Below are positions 1 through 12,280 of a DNA stretch of 64,000 bases, in pieces (within the stretch, counting starts at the first letter, position 1; each line of letters starts with the position of its first letter). Under the pieces are notes generated by a model that was not told the origin of the DNA, did not search any database, and saw nothing but the letters and a program-made list of their open reading frames with translations. The stretch comes from Mytilus galloprovincialis (Eukaryota; Mollusca; Bivalvia; Mytilida; Mytilidae), in NCBI RefSeq assembly GCF_965363235.1, contig NC_134839.1, positions 115,252,517 through 115,316,516 of the forward strand, in the 5' to 3' direction. A program made the position numbers and the translations under genes.

Positions 1-329
1 AAGTATATTGGTTTTTAGATATTCTAAAAATAACCGTGCAATATGCTTTTTGCCGGTCAATATGCTTTTTGCTATCCGCCGTTTTCTCTCTACCTTCGAA
101 AATATAGTTTAACATGTGACTATCCCTAAACGAATCAAATGTGTTAAGATATACGAATTAATAATATATATGTATATCATATCTTTAGTGTTACAATACA
201 TGGATGACTTTGTTGTATCATTTGGTAGCTCATTGACATACACTCTGCATTTCCTTTTATTTATGATTTTTTGATGAATTCAATTTCTATTTTGTTCTTT
301 GAAATTACAAATATTCATTGAAATTATTA

Positions 330-812
330 TGCCCCACCTACGATAGTAGAGGGGCATTATGTTTTCTGGTCTGTGCCTCCGTTTGTCTGTCCGTCTTTTT
401 GTCCGTCCATCTGTGCGTCCGTTCGTACGTCTGCTTCAGGTTAAAGTTTTTGGTCAAGGTAGTTTTTGAAGAAGTTGAAGTCCAATCAACTTGAAACTTA
501 GTACACATATGCATGTTCCCCATGATATTATCTTTCTAATTTTACTGCCAAATTATAGTTTTGACCCCAATTTCATGGTCCACTGAATATAGAAAATGAT
601 AGTGCAAAGTTCAGGTTAAAGTTTTTGGTCAAGGTAGTTTTTGATGAAGTTACAAGTTACATCAACTTGAAACTTAGTACACATGTTCCCTATGGTATGA
701 TCTTTCTAATTTTAATTCCAAATAAAAGTTTTGACCCCAATTTCACGATCCACTGAACATAGAAAATGATAGTGCGAGTGGGGCATTCGTGTACTATGGA
801 CACATTCTTGTT
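330..812 (-). mobile_element. Pearl/Helentron-like non-autonomous element, family A copy 1
   Basis: Read on the minus strand this element has two tandem core units of roughly 150 bp, then a short CCGT/CTGT-rich microsatellite (385-430 on the plus strand), then a terminal hairpin (about 330-356) with stem TGCCCC/GGGGCA. Full-length relatives occur at 12281-12730 and 53435-53848. Core-repeats, microsatellite and 3' hairpin are the architecture of bivalve pearl elements, which are regarded as non-autonomous Helitron/Helentron relatives. No transposase or RepHel is present. The class is an inference from structure; the three-copy repeat family is seen directly. Confidence 0.7.
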
Positions 813-910
813 TTTACATATGATTTCCACCATTGGCCTCTATAACAATTATCATGATTAATCCAATCACTGTATGTTTATCATAACACATAGACGTACA
901 ATTATTTCAG

Positions 911-1000
911 GTTTTGATATCAGAAATTAAGGAGAAAAAAGAAAAGACCAGAATCCCAGCTATTCAGAAGGATATAACTGATATTTCAACTTTATTGTCA
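911..1000 (+). CDS. ZNHIT2: ZNHIT2 exon (first in window)
   Basis: Acceptor TTATTTCAG before 911 and donor GTAAGT at 1001. It encodes 30 residues in phase 0, beginning VLISEIKEKKEKTRIPAI, which holds the TRIPAI motif of ZNHIT2. Confidence 0.8.
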
Positions 1001-4000
1001 GTAAGTACAAGCTGTACAGATTTCTGGGTACAAGATGCTACTAATGGGATAGGGGGAGTGGGCCCCATCATTAAAACTTTTGGATCTTCCGCTGTATAGA
1101 TATTCATTACAACCTTCAAAGAAATCTCAGATATATATTATTCTTTGAAAGGACATCATTTATTTAGAAGACAGAAGTTTAAGGAGCATGCTGTTTACTT
1201 TTATTTTATCCTGAAAAGCTGATGTTTGAAGACTGCCTCTTAAAAATAAAGGGCACATTTGGTTAGGATAGGAATTCCTGTTAAAAACATGTCTTCCAAA
1301 TGTAACAAATAGGTTGTCACTTAAAAAAAAAACACATCATCTTGATGATGTCAGTTTCAGTGAACCTGTTGTTCCAATTGGAGTGTATGTTTTTCACAAA
1401 GTTTGATTTATTCCTGTAACAAGATATTTATATCAACTTAGGCCATCTACGTCACTAGAAAAAGGTACTTTGACCCATCACTCAAGTATAAATTTTACTT
1501 TGACGTCTTCCAACATGACAAACAAAAAATTCTATATAACATTTACTAAACTATTCTGCTTTTTGAAGAAAAAAAACTGAACTAAATTCTCACAATCTTT
1601 CTTTAAATTTAGACCAGTAAATCATTCAGAGAAACTTTGTAATTGATATGTTTATTTTTGTCCATATTACAGAAAGGGAAGCCGTCAGCAGATCTAAAGA
1701 ACAATGTGATTAACGTTCTGTATGCCTACTGTTTTGTTTGTCGACTGTACAATGGAGATCACATTTCATTCCCAATAGAGGTTACCAAGGTAAGTTTATA
1801 AATCTTTCTTTAACTACTGGTGATATAAAGAGTTTAGAATAAAGATGAGAGATAATTGTGTAATAACCAAGCTGAATACTTCAAAAGATCAGGATGAATA
1901 TATCTCAAAAGACATTGTAGCAATAACGAATTTTAGATAATCATTGGTGTCACACATTTCAGTAATTACTCATAAAATGATTAACATACACATACAATGA
2001 TTTATAGTTTGGGGGTAAAATAATAGTTTGCTCTACTTTTTTTATTTATGTCATATGAAACAGATGTGGAAAAGTAAATACACGTATAGGAATTTGAACT
2101 TTTACGAATACAGTCAACTCTCCTTATCTAAACCAGAGAAATATTTTGAGATACCTGTTGTTTGACTCAAATGAATAACGGAATTTTGACTCATCAGGAG
2201 TCAAAATATAGTTATATGGAACAAAGTTATTGAAATTTTTAGTCATGAGTCTAACAAATAATTCATCAAAGTTTAAACTCTCAATTATACATGTATCTGA
2301 ATTTGAACTCTCACAAATACATGTTTTTGAATTTGAACTCTCACAAATATGTGTATTGGACTTAACGCTATATTCACTCCATTATTTCACCACAAAAAGC
2401 TGCCAAACATACATATATAATAAAGTAGATGTTTGTTTTATAGGAAGTCCTATCCGTTAGTAAAGTACTAAGTGGTACAGCAGTGTCTGGAAGTCCTCCT
2501 GAGGCAATACAGATGTGTTTCCAATGTTTACAACATGTACGTATTTAAATATTATCTATAATTAAATGTAGCCTAGAAGCTTCCTCAACTTGAAAGACCA
2601 TAGATGATCTGTGTACCTCTATTTTCCTAGGCAGCGTCAATGATGCTATCATTGTTTTGAAACACTACTCGACTGAGAAAAAACATCATCAGTCAAATCA
2701 TTTGGATAATTATCAAGTACAAAAGAAAATAGCAATAAAATGATTTTATTTCATGTTAGAGACCTTGTAAACAGTGTGTAGTTATTCCAGGAAACACTCA
2801 TATGATACTTATGTTTATAGAATAAGAGTAATATATATTTGTCACACCTTCAAAGAATGCCTCTAGTCAAGACATAATTGAAAGTTACAAAAAGTGCTTT
2901 AGTTGTAAGCTCTTCATCAGATATGGGAAATACTGAAATGATATCAAAGTTCTAAAGGTGGTACAAACAATGTCCTACTTTATAATGCGTTGACAGAAAA
3001 AAAGAGATTTGAAAACATGATCAATTGAGATTTAGGGTGTATAGCAATTTGACAAAAGCCAACCACTTAAAAAAATGCATGATCAAAATACACATAGATG
3101 TCAAAATATGGGCTTAATTACAAGGCAGTGTTGTAAATACAAATGTACAATAATACCTGAAATCAAAAAATCTGTAACCAATGTATTGTTATGACAAACT
3201 TTTTATGTATAAATCTATTTATAGAGGGATAAAGAAAATTTGACCTCACGACAATTCAACATATCACTAATAGAGGATGTAATCAGAATAATACAGGGAC
3301 CAAGTCAATATGATCCTTTACAGTTTGTTATGGCTGCCTTGTCAGAACTGATCCTGTTGTTCCATAAGACCATGTCAGAATTAACAACAGGTATGTTATA
3401 CAGGGACCAAGTCAAAATGATCCTTTACAGTTTGTTATGGCTGCCTTGTCAGAACTCGTCCTGTTGTTCCATAAGACCATGTCAGAATTGACAACAGGTA
3501 TGTTATACAGGGACCAAGTCAATATGATCCTTTACAGTTTGTTATGGCTGCCTTGTCAGAACTCGTCCTGTTGTTCCATAAGACCATGTCAGAATTGACA
3601 ACAGGTATGTTCCATAAGACCATGTCAGAATTAACAACAGGTATGTTATACAGGGACCAAGTCAATATGATCCTTTACAGTTTGTTATGGCTGCCTTGTC
3701 AGAACTCATCCTGTTGTTCCATAAGACCATGTCAGAATTGACAACAGGTATGTTATACAGGGACCAAGTCAATATGATCCTTTACAGTTTGTTATGGCTG
3801 CCTTGTCAGAACTCGTCCTGTTGTTCCATAAGACCATGTCAAAATTGACAACAGGTATGTTATACAGGGACCAAGTCAATATGATCCTTTACAGTTTGTT
3901 ATGGCTGCCTTGTCAGAACTCGTCCTGTTGTTCCATAAGACCATGTCAGAATTAACAACAGGTATGTTATACAGGGACCAAGTCAATATGATCCTTTACA

Positions 4001-7000
4001 GTTTGTTATGGCTGCCTTGTCAGAACTGGTCCTGTTGTTCCATAAGACCATGTCAGAATTAAAACAGGTATGTTATACAGGGACCCAGTCAATATGATCC
4101 TTTACAGTTTGTTATGGCTGCCTTGTCAGAACTCATCCTGTTGTTCCATAAGACCATGTCAGAATTAACAACAGGTATGTTATACAGGGACCCAGTCAAT
4201 ATGATCCTTTACAGTTTGTTATGGCTGCCTTGTCAGAACTGATCCTGTTGTTCCATAAGGCCATGTCATAATTGACAACAGATATGTTATAAAGGGACCC
4301 AGTCAATATGATCTTTTACAGTTTGTTATGGCTGCCTTGTCAGAACTGATCCTGTTGTTCCATTAGGCCATGTCATAATTGACAACAGGTACCGGTATGT
4401 GTTTTACAAGGATACAGTCAATATTATCCATTCATGTTCATGTTGAAGGTCAGTGGTTCTATCAGGGCACTCTGCAGTGGTGTTGAAAGTGGTGTTAAGG
4501 TTATATGGGTGTCTTTCCCCCTCTTGGATAAAAAAAAAAGAAAACTTAAGGTCCAGATTTTCAATCTAGTTAGCAAAATTTGATGCAGGAATGCAGATGA
4601 CTAATGCGATTTTTATGCAGTTAATCTGCATTATGCGAGCACCCTAGATTTGTGGTCTACCCAAAAAATGCTGAAATACTTGCCATTGTTATTATCTAGC
4701 TGGCTACTATGTTATATATAACTAATTGAACACTTTTTATACGACCGCAAAATTTGAAAAAATTTTCGTCGTATATTGCTATCACGTTGGCGTCGTCGTC
4801 GTCGTCGTTGTCCGGCGTCCGAATACTTTTAGTTTTCGCACTCTAACTTTAGTAAAAGTGAATGGAAATCTATGAAATTTTAACACAAGGTTTATGACCA
4901 CAAAAGGAAGGTTGGTATTGATTTTGGGAGTTTTGGTCCCAACATTTTAGGAATTAGGGGCCAAAAAGGGCCCAAATAAGCATTTTCTTGGTTTTCGCAC
5001 TATAACTTTAGTTTAAGTTAATAGAAATCTATGAAATTTTGACACAAGGTTTATGACCACAAAAGAACGGTTGGGATTGATTTTGGGAGTTTAGGTTTCA
5101 ACAGTTTTGGAATTAGGGGCCAAAAAAGGGCCCAAATAAGCATTTTTCTTGGTTTTCGCACAATAACTTTAGTTTAAGTAAATAGAAATCAATGAAATTT
5201 AAACACAATGTTAATGACTACAAAAGGAAGGTTGGTATTGATTTTGGGAGTTTAGGTCCCAACAGTTTAGGAATTAGGGGCCAAAAAGGGACCTAAATAA
5301 GCATTTTTCTTGGTTTTCGCACCATAACGTTAGTATAAGTAAATAGAAATCTATGAAATTTAAACACAAGGTTTATGACCATAAAAGGAAGGTTGGTATT
5401 GATTTTGGGAGTTTTGGTCCCAACAGAATAAGGGGCCCAAAGGGTCCAAAATTAAACTTTGTTTGATTTCATCAAAATTGAATAATTGGGGTTCTTTGAT
5501 ATGCCGAATCTAACTGTCATGACTGTGTATGTAGATTTTTAACTTTTGGTCCCGTTTTCAAATTGGTCTACATTAAGGTCCAAAGGGTCCAAAATTAAAC
5601 TTAGTTTGATTTTGACAAAAAATGAATCAGTTAGGTTCTTTGATATGCTGAATCTAAAAATGTACTTAGATTCTTGATTATTGGCCCAGTTTTCAAGTTG
5701 GTCCAAATCGGGGTCCAAAATTAAACTTTGTTTGATTTCATCAAAAATTGAATAAATGGGGTTTTTTGATATACCAAATCTAACTGTGTATGTAGATTCT
5801 TCATTTTTGGTCCTGTTTTCAAATTGGTCTACACTAAAGTCCAAAGGGTCCAAAACTAAACTTAGTCTGATTTCAACAAAAATTGAAATCTTGGGGTTCT
5901 TTGATATGCTGAATCCAAAAATGTACTTAGATTTTTTATTATGGGCCCAGTTTTCAAGTTGGTCCAAATCAGGATCTAAAATTATTATATTAAGTATTGT
6001 GCAATAGCAAGTCTTTTCAATTGCACAGTATTGCGCAATGGCAAGAAATATCTAATTGCACAATATTGTGAAATAGCAAATTTTTTTTTAATTAGAGTTA
6101 TCTTTCTTTGTCCAGAATAGTAAGCAAGAAATATCTAATTGCAAAATATTGTGCAATAGCAAGATTTTTTTTTAATTGGAGTTATCTTTCTTTGTCCAGA
6201 ATCAACTTAAATCTTTGTTATATACAATATACAATGTATATTCACTTTTTACTACCAACTGATAAATTAAAATAATCTTTACCATTCAGTGATAACAAGC
6301 AGTTTTTTTACATCTTAATATTTTATGATGTATTTAGATGAGTAGTTATTGTTGCAAACTCCATTAGAAATTTTAATTGAGATTAGTTTTGGAATAAGGG
6401 AAAGGGGGATGTGATTAAAAAAATTGGGTTCAATTTTTCTCATTTGAAATTTCATAAATAAAAAAGAAAATTTCTTCAAACATTTTTTTGAGAGGATTAA
6501 TATTCAACCGCATAGTGAATTGCTCTAAGAGAAAACAAAAATTTTAAGTTCATTAGAACACATTCATTCTGTGTCAGAAACCTATGCTGTGTCAACTATT
6601 TAATCACAATCCAAATTTAGAGCTGAATCCAGCTTGAATGTTGTGTCCATACTTGCCCCAACCGTTCAGGGTTCAACCTCTGCGGTCGTATAAAGCTACG
6701 CCCTGCGGAGCATCTGGTTTAATACTTTTTATTCTAGAATATAAAAAATATTACCATAAAAACGTTAAATGGTCGTCAATTTTCCCAAAAGTTTTGAAGT
6801 TGCACATAGGAAGTAGTGCTCATTAGGAATTCTTATGTAGTTTATTATCGCCTGTGCTTTTTGGCTAAGATGTCAAAAAACAATTGTACGAAATATTTAA
6901 TCGCCGAAAATCTTTTAAGACAAGTAGTTAAGATTTCCCAAATGGCAAAAGTCGTAGGAATATTGTTTGTCGTCAATACGTAGTACAACTACGTCAGTAG

Positions 7001-10000
7001 TCTATTATATAATAAGTTCAACTGTTCATGCTGTTGGCGGCAATTTCAAATAAGAAGACGAAATTCGTATCTTTTCAATTTGGAGGCAGGGGTTCAAATT
7101 AGGGGTGGTCCGAGGTCCACGACCTTCCACTTTCGAATTGGTTACTAGCCACGCCCGACGGGCCTTCCACTCTGAGACAACAATATCACAGTTATAGTAG
7201 TCTCAGTTCCACTTGAAAGAAAATAAAAAATAGCTTTGCAAACCTTTTCGCCAAAGTCTCCAAATCAATGATCCAAAACTTATTTTAATCATTATTATTC
7301 ATGACAGCGATGTCAATTTTGTTCAATCGCTAGCTATATACAGAAAATAGCCGACAAAAAATGTGTTAATACGAGTAAAATCGTATCTGACTGACAAAAA
7401 CAACATTGGAACACAATGCAATGGCTGCCGTGAAAAGACAATTACAATTTCGGATCCGATTCCGGAAGCGGATAAGGGTAATTCAGGGTTTTTGGCGAAT
7501 CCAGGCAGGTGACAAAATACATATATGCATGGTAAATGAATATAAACACTAGAATTGAAAACCAAAAGATATATGTAAAAGAAAGTAAAGCAGAAAATAT
7601 TTTAAACAGAAACTCAAAATTACTTTTGACAAATTTTAATGTCAAAATCCAATACAATGTGACAGCTGGGAACAGTATATCTAACAATATATATGTTCCT
7701 GGTCACAGTTTAAATTTTTTTTATCAGTGATAAATGTTGATAATGCATGTAAGATGCTTTTAAAGTGTAAACATATTACTGCAATTTTGAAGGGGTATTT
7801 TTTTTTCTCAATTTTGAAGGATCAGTTAAAGTAGCTGAAAGATTCTTACTTTATTTTCACAAATAACTACCTGAATGTAGGCAAATCATATGATATATAG
7901 GTGGCGTCCTTTGGGCCACTCTACCCCCTCCTGGGATAACTTTGAAACAGATGACCTCTCAACCATATACATTCATGTATGGTACTATATATGTAACTAA
8001 TCAAATCAAATATAAGGGGAGTCCATGGGGTGACCCACCCCCTCCTGTTTGGGAACTTACGAAACGGTCGAGATCCCCACCCCTAAACAATATATATTCA
8101 TGTATGGGTCAATTTAACTAATTAAATGAAATATAGGGGGAGTCCCCCTACCCCCTCCTGTTTGAGAACTTGGAAACCGATGAGATCCCCACCCCTAAAC
8201 CATATATATTCATGTATGGGACAATATAACAAATCAAATGAAATATAGGGGAAGTCCCTGGGGTCATCCTATCCCTTCCTGTTTGAGAACTTGAAAACCC
8301 TCGAGATCCCCACCCCTAAACCATATATATTCATGTATGGAACAATATAACAAATCAAATGAAATATAGGGGAAGTCCCTGGGGTCACCCTACCCCTTCC
8401 TGTTTGAGAACTTAAAAACCCTTGAGATCCCCACCCCTAAACCATATATATTCATGTATGGGACAATATAACAAATCATTTACATTTACTATGGGCAGGT
8501 CAGTCAGACCTCACCTTTGATCCTTGTAGTAGTAAACATTTGTCTGATTTGTGTCGCATAACTATTGTACTATAGAACACATACTCAGTTTTCTTTACAG
8601 GGAAACCAGTCCATTCATACTATTACATGTTCGTACTAAGTCAAGACGTTCTACTAACAGTCAACTAAAACCAACGTTAACTACCAACTAGTACAACTAC
8701 AATCATTGCGAACTTGTACCACTGCAGACTCACCATAAAAAATATACATTTATATATTCATTGCTATTGAAACCTTGATAACATATAAATTATTTGCCTT
8801 AATAATTAATTCATTAGATAACATAAATGTACAATACATGAATGTTTAATGCCACATCAGAGGCGGATTTAGAGGGTTTTTCAGTGCCCCCCCCCCCCCT
8901 TTCCATTTTTGAGAAAAAATTTGGTTGATTATATAGGGAATCACTGAAGCATGACTGGAGCAGGTCCCCTGTTAGGCAGGCAGTGGGCCCCCACTTATGA
9001 AAATTTCTGGATCCGCCACTGCACATAATTACGTTTGCCTGGTTTTTGGTTAACTGCCTTCAGCGCTTACAGCGCTTTGATTCATTTTAAAGAACAAATT
9101 TTTAAGTATATATTATATCTGCTTGAGTTTTAATGTTTTTAAATTGTCATTTTAAGGGGAAGTAACTCTGAAATAGTACATGGAATTTTCCTATATTGTG
9201 TTTTTGCTGGACAAATGTATGGTGACCCTATCTTTTCTTTTGATATTCTCAAAACATTGCCAAAAAACTATTGTCTCATATTTTATTTTACAAATCTATC
9301 ATTTAGTTTAGATTCTAATCACACATGTTTTTTCCTGTATAATCCTGTAGCTTGCAAAAATGCACGGTGACCTATCATTTTTATTATATTTTTTAACATA
9401 TATATCAATGAATACTACATTTTGGCAAAGTATGAACCATTTCTTTCATTTTTAATTTAGACTCCCATACCACCTTTAACACCAATCGATTGAAATAATC
9501 TAATTGTGTTTTCCTTTGATCATCTGTTTACTGACGACAGGTATTTTATACAGTTAATTGCTTCATAGAAAGTGAAGGTACATTATTAAAGATGTAGCAT
9601 TTTATATTTAAATTGTAAACAGTAGTGATGTTCTTTCACAACGTGAATATTTACTGACACTCTTAAAAGTCTTTATATGTATATACTTTTTTTTTTACAT
9701 ATATTTAGAATAAAAGGATATCAAATACAAATAATTTATTTAACACATCCAAAGATTATTTTACACACATTTTTTTTCAACAGTAGTAATATTCTTTTAC
9801 ATGCAGAATATTTTCTGACACTCTTTGTATACTTTAATTTAGATATAAAGAAAAGTAAAGAAGAGAAGACACGACTTGAAAACAAAGATTTAAAAAAGAA
9901 AGTGTTTATAAGTTTGAAGAAAGTAGAGTTTTTATTAAGCTGGACACAAAGATTTGGTATGGCATTGCAATCAGCAGTGACAGAACTACAATTAGAATTT

Positions 10001-10821
10001 TGTAAGTTTTCTGTATTATTCAGGATTCCAAATAAAACAGGGCATACATCAAAAGAATCTTCAATATAAGCATTCAAACTTTTCAGCCACCCTTACTAGA
10101 ACTAGAACATTTCATGAATGTTTTCTTCAAAATCTCTGAAACTTCAGGGCAAGGGTGGACCGCCATTTATCCTGCATCACCAGTAGGAGCTCTGCTCTAA
10201 ATTTAAAGTCTTGTTGATAACAAGTCACAATTTGTAAAAGATACCCATTATAGGTTAAAGTACGGCCTTCAACACAGAGCCTTGGTTCACATTAAACAGC
10301 AAGCTACAAAGAGCCCTATAATGACTACTGTTAAACCATTCAAACAGGAAAACCAATAGTCTAATCTATATATAAAATGAGAAACACTTATGAACCACAT
10401 CAACAAACAACAACCACCGAACGACAGGTTCCTGACTAAGCACAGGTGCAAACAAATGCAGCAGGTTTAAATGTCTTAACAGGCACCAACTTTCACCTTA
10501 ACCTGAAATAAAAGTGTAAATTATGTCATTTGACAAGCTTGAAGTTGGATCAACATCTCCTTACTTTATTAATGAAATTTTTGGCAATTGTTGTAATTAT
10601 ATTCATATCTGCTTGAGTTTAGGGAAATGTTGATACAATAGTTGCTGTTAATATCTAAACATTTGGTGAAAAACTTCATTATTATTGCCTTATGCTCCAA
10701 AAATTTTGTAGGTGCCATGAGCAGTGATTTAGCAGAAGTGAATGAAACCAAACAAAAAGTGGAACATTTCCAGAGAGAAAAACAACTGAAAGACAATAGA
10801 AAACTTGTTCAGGAAATATAG
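911..10821 (+). CDS. ZNHIT2: ZNHIT2-like (HIT zinc-finger protein 2), C-terminal six exons
   Basis: ZNHIT2 binds RUVBL1/2 (R2TP) and helps assemble U5 snRNP and other complexes. Six exons with GT-AG borders join in frame: 911-1000, 1673-1789, 2444-2536, 3225-3390, 9843-10001, 10712-10821, giving 244 residues plus stop. The matches I recognise to vertebrate ZNHIT2 are TRIPAI, the VLYAYCFVCRLYNG block (human VLFAYAHTLALYHG), a PPEAIQ...CLQH block, and KKVEFLLSWTQ (human KKCQFLLAWTN). The N-terminal Cys/His HIT finger would lie left of the window, so the gene is cut by the window edge. Intron 4 is 6.4 kb and begins inside a tandem array that copies the end of its exon. A candidate poly(A) signal AATAAA lies at 11498. 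Identity rests on recalled alignment; fairly sure. Confidence 0.82.
1673..1789 (+). CDS. ZNHIT2: ZNHIT2 exon
   Basis: Acceptor ATATTACAG, donor GTAAGT at 1790, 39 codons in phase 0. It contains NVLYAYCFVCRLYNGDH, the most conserved block of the family's C-terminal region. Confidence 0.83.
2240..2352 (+). repeat. Short degenerate tandem repeat in ZNHIT2 intron
   Basis: About three copies of a 35-bp unit containing TTTGAACTCTCACAAATA. Intronic, with no coding value seen. Confidence 0.6.
2444..2536 (+). CDS. ZNHIT2: ZNHIT2 exon
   Basis: Acceptor TTTTATAG, donor GTACGT at 2537, 31 codons in phase 0 (EVLSVSKVLSG ... FQCLQH). Just upstream (2240-2350) is a degenerate short tandem repeat of TTTGAACTCTCACAAAT units in the intron. 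Confidence 0.8.
3225..3390 (+). CDS. ZNHIT2: ZNHIT2 exon with tandemly copied 3' end
   Basis: Acceptor ATTTATAG, first donor GTATGT at 3391, 166 nt ending in phase 1. It encodes RDKENLTSRQFNISL through the helical FVMAALSELILLFHK. The last 94 nt plus 13 nt of intron are repeated about nine more times immediately downstream (see the array). Only the first donor gives an ordinary in-frame protein: reading on into the array reaches stops, because the 107-bp unit is not a multiple of three. Confidence 0.8.
3284..4400 (+). repeat. 107-bp tandem array of exon end plus 5' splice donor (ZNHIT2)
   Basis: Roughly ten units. Each has 94 nt of exon sequence (from GGACCAAGTCAATATGATCC to TTGACAACAG) followed by GTATGTTATACAG. 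Donors GTATGT are at about 3391, 3498, 3605, 3640 (a short unit), 3747, 3854, 3961 and so on. Each unit also carries a TATACAG acceptor-like sequence 13 nt after its donor, far too close to act as an intron. Units drift at the 3' end of the array, so the first units are youngest or best conserved. Seen directly; the effect on splicing is unknown. Confidence 0.92.
4736..6694 (-). mobile_element. Pearl/Helentron-like element, family D copy 1
   Basis: About 1.96 kb bounded by inverted 14-bp ends (TTTATACGACCGCA at left, TGCGGTCGTATAAA at right). The left end is a hairpin (TATACGAC ... GTCGTATA, 4738-4775) followed by a GTC trinucleotide run (4790-4810). Then come four tandem units of about 150 bp, each with GGTTTTCGCA, AACTTTAG, a GGTTGG-ATTGATTTTGGGAG block and AGGGGCCAAAAAGGGCCC. 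Further shorter repeats (about 5440-5990) alternate TTTGATTTCATCAAAA and TTTTCAAGTTGGTC. Read on the minus strand this is core repeats, microsatellite, terminal hairpin, as in pearl elements. Long ORFs here are repeat artefacts. It lies in ZNHIT2 intron 4. Confidence 0.72.
6695..7904. other. ZNHIT2 intron 4 stretch, no gene recognised
   Basis: AT-rich intronic sequence. The stretch just after the family D element (6695-7160) is relatively GC-richer and may belong to another old repeat, but I see no ends. Open frames near 7323-7730 on both strands are short and lack splice sites or family resemblance. Confidence 0.5.
7905..8480. repeat. Approx. 120-bp tandem repeat
   Basis: Five or so units with the landmarks GGGGAAGTCCCTGGGGT, GAGATCCCCACCCCTAAACC and CATATATATTCATGTATGGG. 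Later units are nearly identical and the first are diverged. Intronic to ZNHIT2. Confidence 0.85.
8858..9021. mobile_element. Small TIR element, CAG-GGCGGAT family, copy 1
   Basis: 164 bp with ends CAGAGGCGGATTTAG and CTGGATCCGCCACTG, which are 15-bp imperfect inverted repeats. It is flanked by CACAT at 8853-8857 and again at 9022-9026, a perfect 5-bp target duplication. A second copy with the same design is at 51097-51257. CAG-initial ends suggest a hAT-type miniature; five bases is shorter than the usual 8-bp hAT duplication, so the superfamily is open. Confidence 0.8.
9843..10001 (+). CDS. ZNHIT2: ZNHIT2 exon
   Basis: Acceptor CTTTAATTTAG, donor GTAAGT at 10002, 159 nt, joining phase 1 to phase 1. 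It encodes DIKKSKEEKTRLENKDLKKK then KKVEFLLSWTQRFG, equivalent to the KKCQFLLAWTN block of human ZNHIT2. Confidence 0.82.
10190..10500 (+). repeat. Dispersed repeat, bivalve family S (diverged copy)
   Basis: Contains ACGGCCTTCAACA, CAACAAACAACAACCACCGA and AGGTTCCTGACTAAGCACAGG, landmarks I recognise from a very common mussel repeat. A less diverged partial copy is at 61975-62125 and other fragments lie in NEK10 introns. SINE or LINE-tail status is unknown. Confidence 0.55.
10712..10821 (+). CDS. ZNHIT2: ZNHIT2 terminal coding exon
   Basis: Acceptor AATTTTGTAG, TAG stop at 10819-10821. It encodes CAMSSDLAEVNETKQKVEHF and a Lys/Glu-rich tail ending LVQEI. The charged helical tail is consistent with the C-terminus of the family. 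Confidence 0.78.
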
Positions 10822-11757
10822 ATACTATGAAGGAAAATATCATGAATTAAAATTAGAGATGATTATTGGGTGTTGGTTTACTCCCCTGAACACAGTTATA
10901 CACTTCCTTACTGGCACAAGACCACAATTAATGACCCTGTTTTTCGTTGTCCATGAATATAGTTTCTTTTAATTAAAGTATATTTTTTCTTTATTTTTTT
11001 TAGTTTTCTTTCTCATACAATTTTAGTTTTTAAGGGGTGGAAATGAATGAATAGAGCTGAAATTAATCTTTGGATGTTTTACTTTAACTGATTTTGATAT
11101 GGAAAGAGTTATTAGGCTAGGTGCAAAAAGGTAATATTTACAGTTTTCGGACCATCTCTTGACTTGCCTATAGGGGTATGCAAGTGTATTGGCCAAATTT
11201 GTAAGATGTAAACACATATCTGTCAAACTGTGACGATGAAAATGCAGGTCATCACCTGATTTTCTTTTTGTGTTTGTGGTAAATAGTTTTGATATTTTAC
11301 TCATTTGTGAACTCTAAACACGAAGATAAGACTTTAAAAAAACAGAAAATAAGTGCAAATGTGATCAAGTCTAACAATCAGTAGGAAGCAAGTGAAATAT
11401 GAGGTTCTTTATATGCAAATTTCATCAAATATGTATCAAAAACACTTATTACTGGGTTTATTACTGAAATTTCATGCCAGCTTTAAACAGTAAAGTGAAT
11501 AAACTATGTATAAGACCATACTGTCTACATGATGGAAGTATGGTAGGTTTAGATTGTTAGAAATGTAAAACAAAAACTGGAAAATTGGTAATTGCTGCAT
11601 CTCTACTAAGCATGTGGCATTTAAAAGTAATAGCAAAGACTGGTTGACTTGGGGTCAGAATAATGTGTGTGGTTATGGTGCCATAACTTCATGTGTACTT
11701 TTACTATGTGAACCATGTGAATTAGCATGTTAAAAACCTGCATCAGTGTGTTGGTCT
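10822..11757. other. ZNHIT2 3' UTR and flank
   Basis: No gene recognised. An AATAAA at 11498 is the nearest canonical poly(A) signal I noticed downstream of the ZNHIT2 stop; the transcript end is not proven. Confidence 0.4.
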
Positions 11758-11759
11758 GG

Positions 11760-11868
11760 TACATAGTATCATTCATATCCTGATGTCACATGATATTGTC
11801 CTGATATCACATGATATTGTCCTGATATCACATGATATTATCCTGATATCACATGATATTGTCCTGAT
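11760..11868. repeat. 21-bp tandem repeat
   Basis: About five copies of TCCTGATATCACATGATATTG. The core ATCACATGAT is nearly palindromic. Confidence 0.85.
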
Positions 11869-12280
11869 TTACATATTTACTGCTGGATATTAAACACCTA
11901 TCCATCATCCATGACAATCTATCCTTTGCCAAGATTCTGTGGAATAAAGAGATTATCACATATTTGTCAGAAAACTTTTTTGTTGGAATATGTAATTCCA
12001 ACAGAATAATCATATCAAATAGCATGATATGTATCAGTCATTTCCTGTTTTGACTTTCATTAAAGCTTTTGATTTTATTTGATTGATTTCAAGTACTTAT
12101 GAGTCTTCTTAGGGAGATAGTTTTACCTTCCAGCCATTGTAGTCAAAAGTCCTGCATTATAGTCTGGTGCCATGAGAGACTTTCATGATGAATTCTATTT
12201 TAGTCTTTTTCAAGACATTTCGGCCATTGGCCTTCTTCAGTTCTTTTATTTATTTTAGTTTGGTTTATTTATACAATTAT

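Noticed and set aside
5539-6007. Long overlapping open frames on both strands
   Set aside because: They lie in tandem repeats of the family D element; the repeated peptide phrases follow the DNA repeat and occur on both strands.
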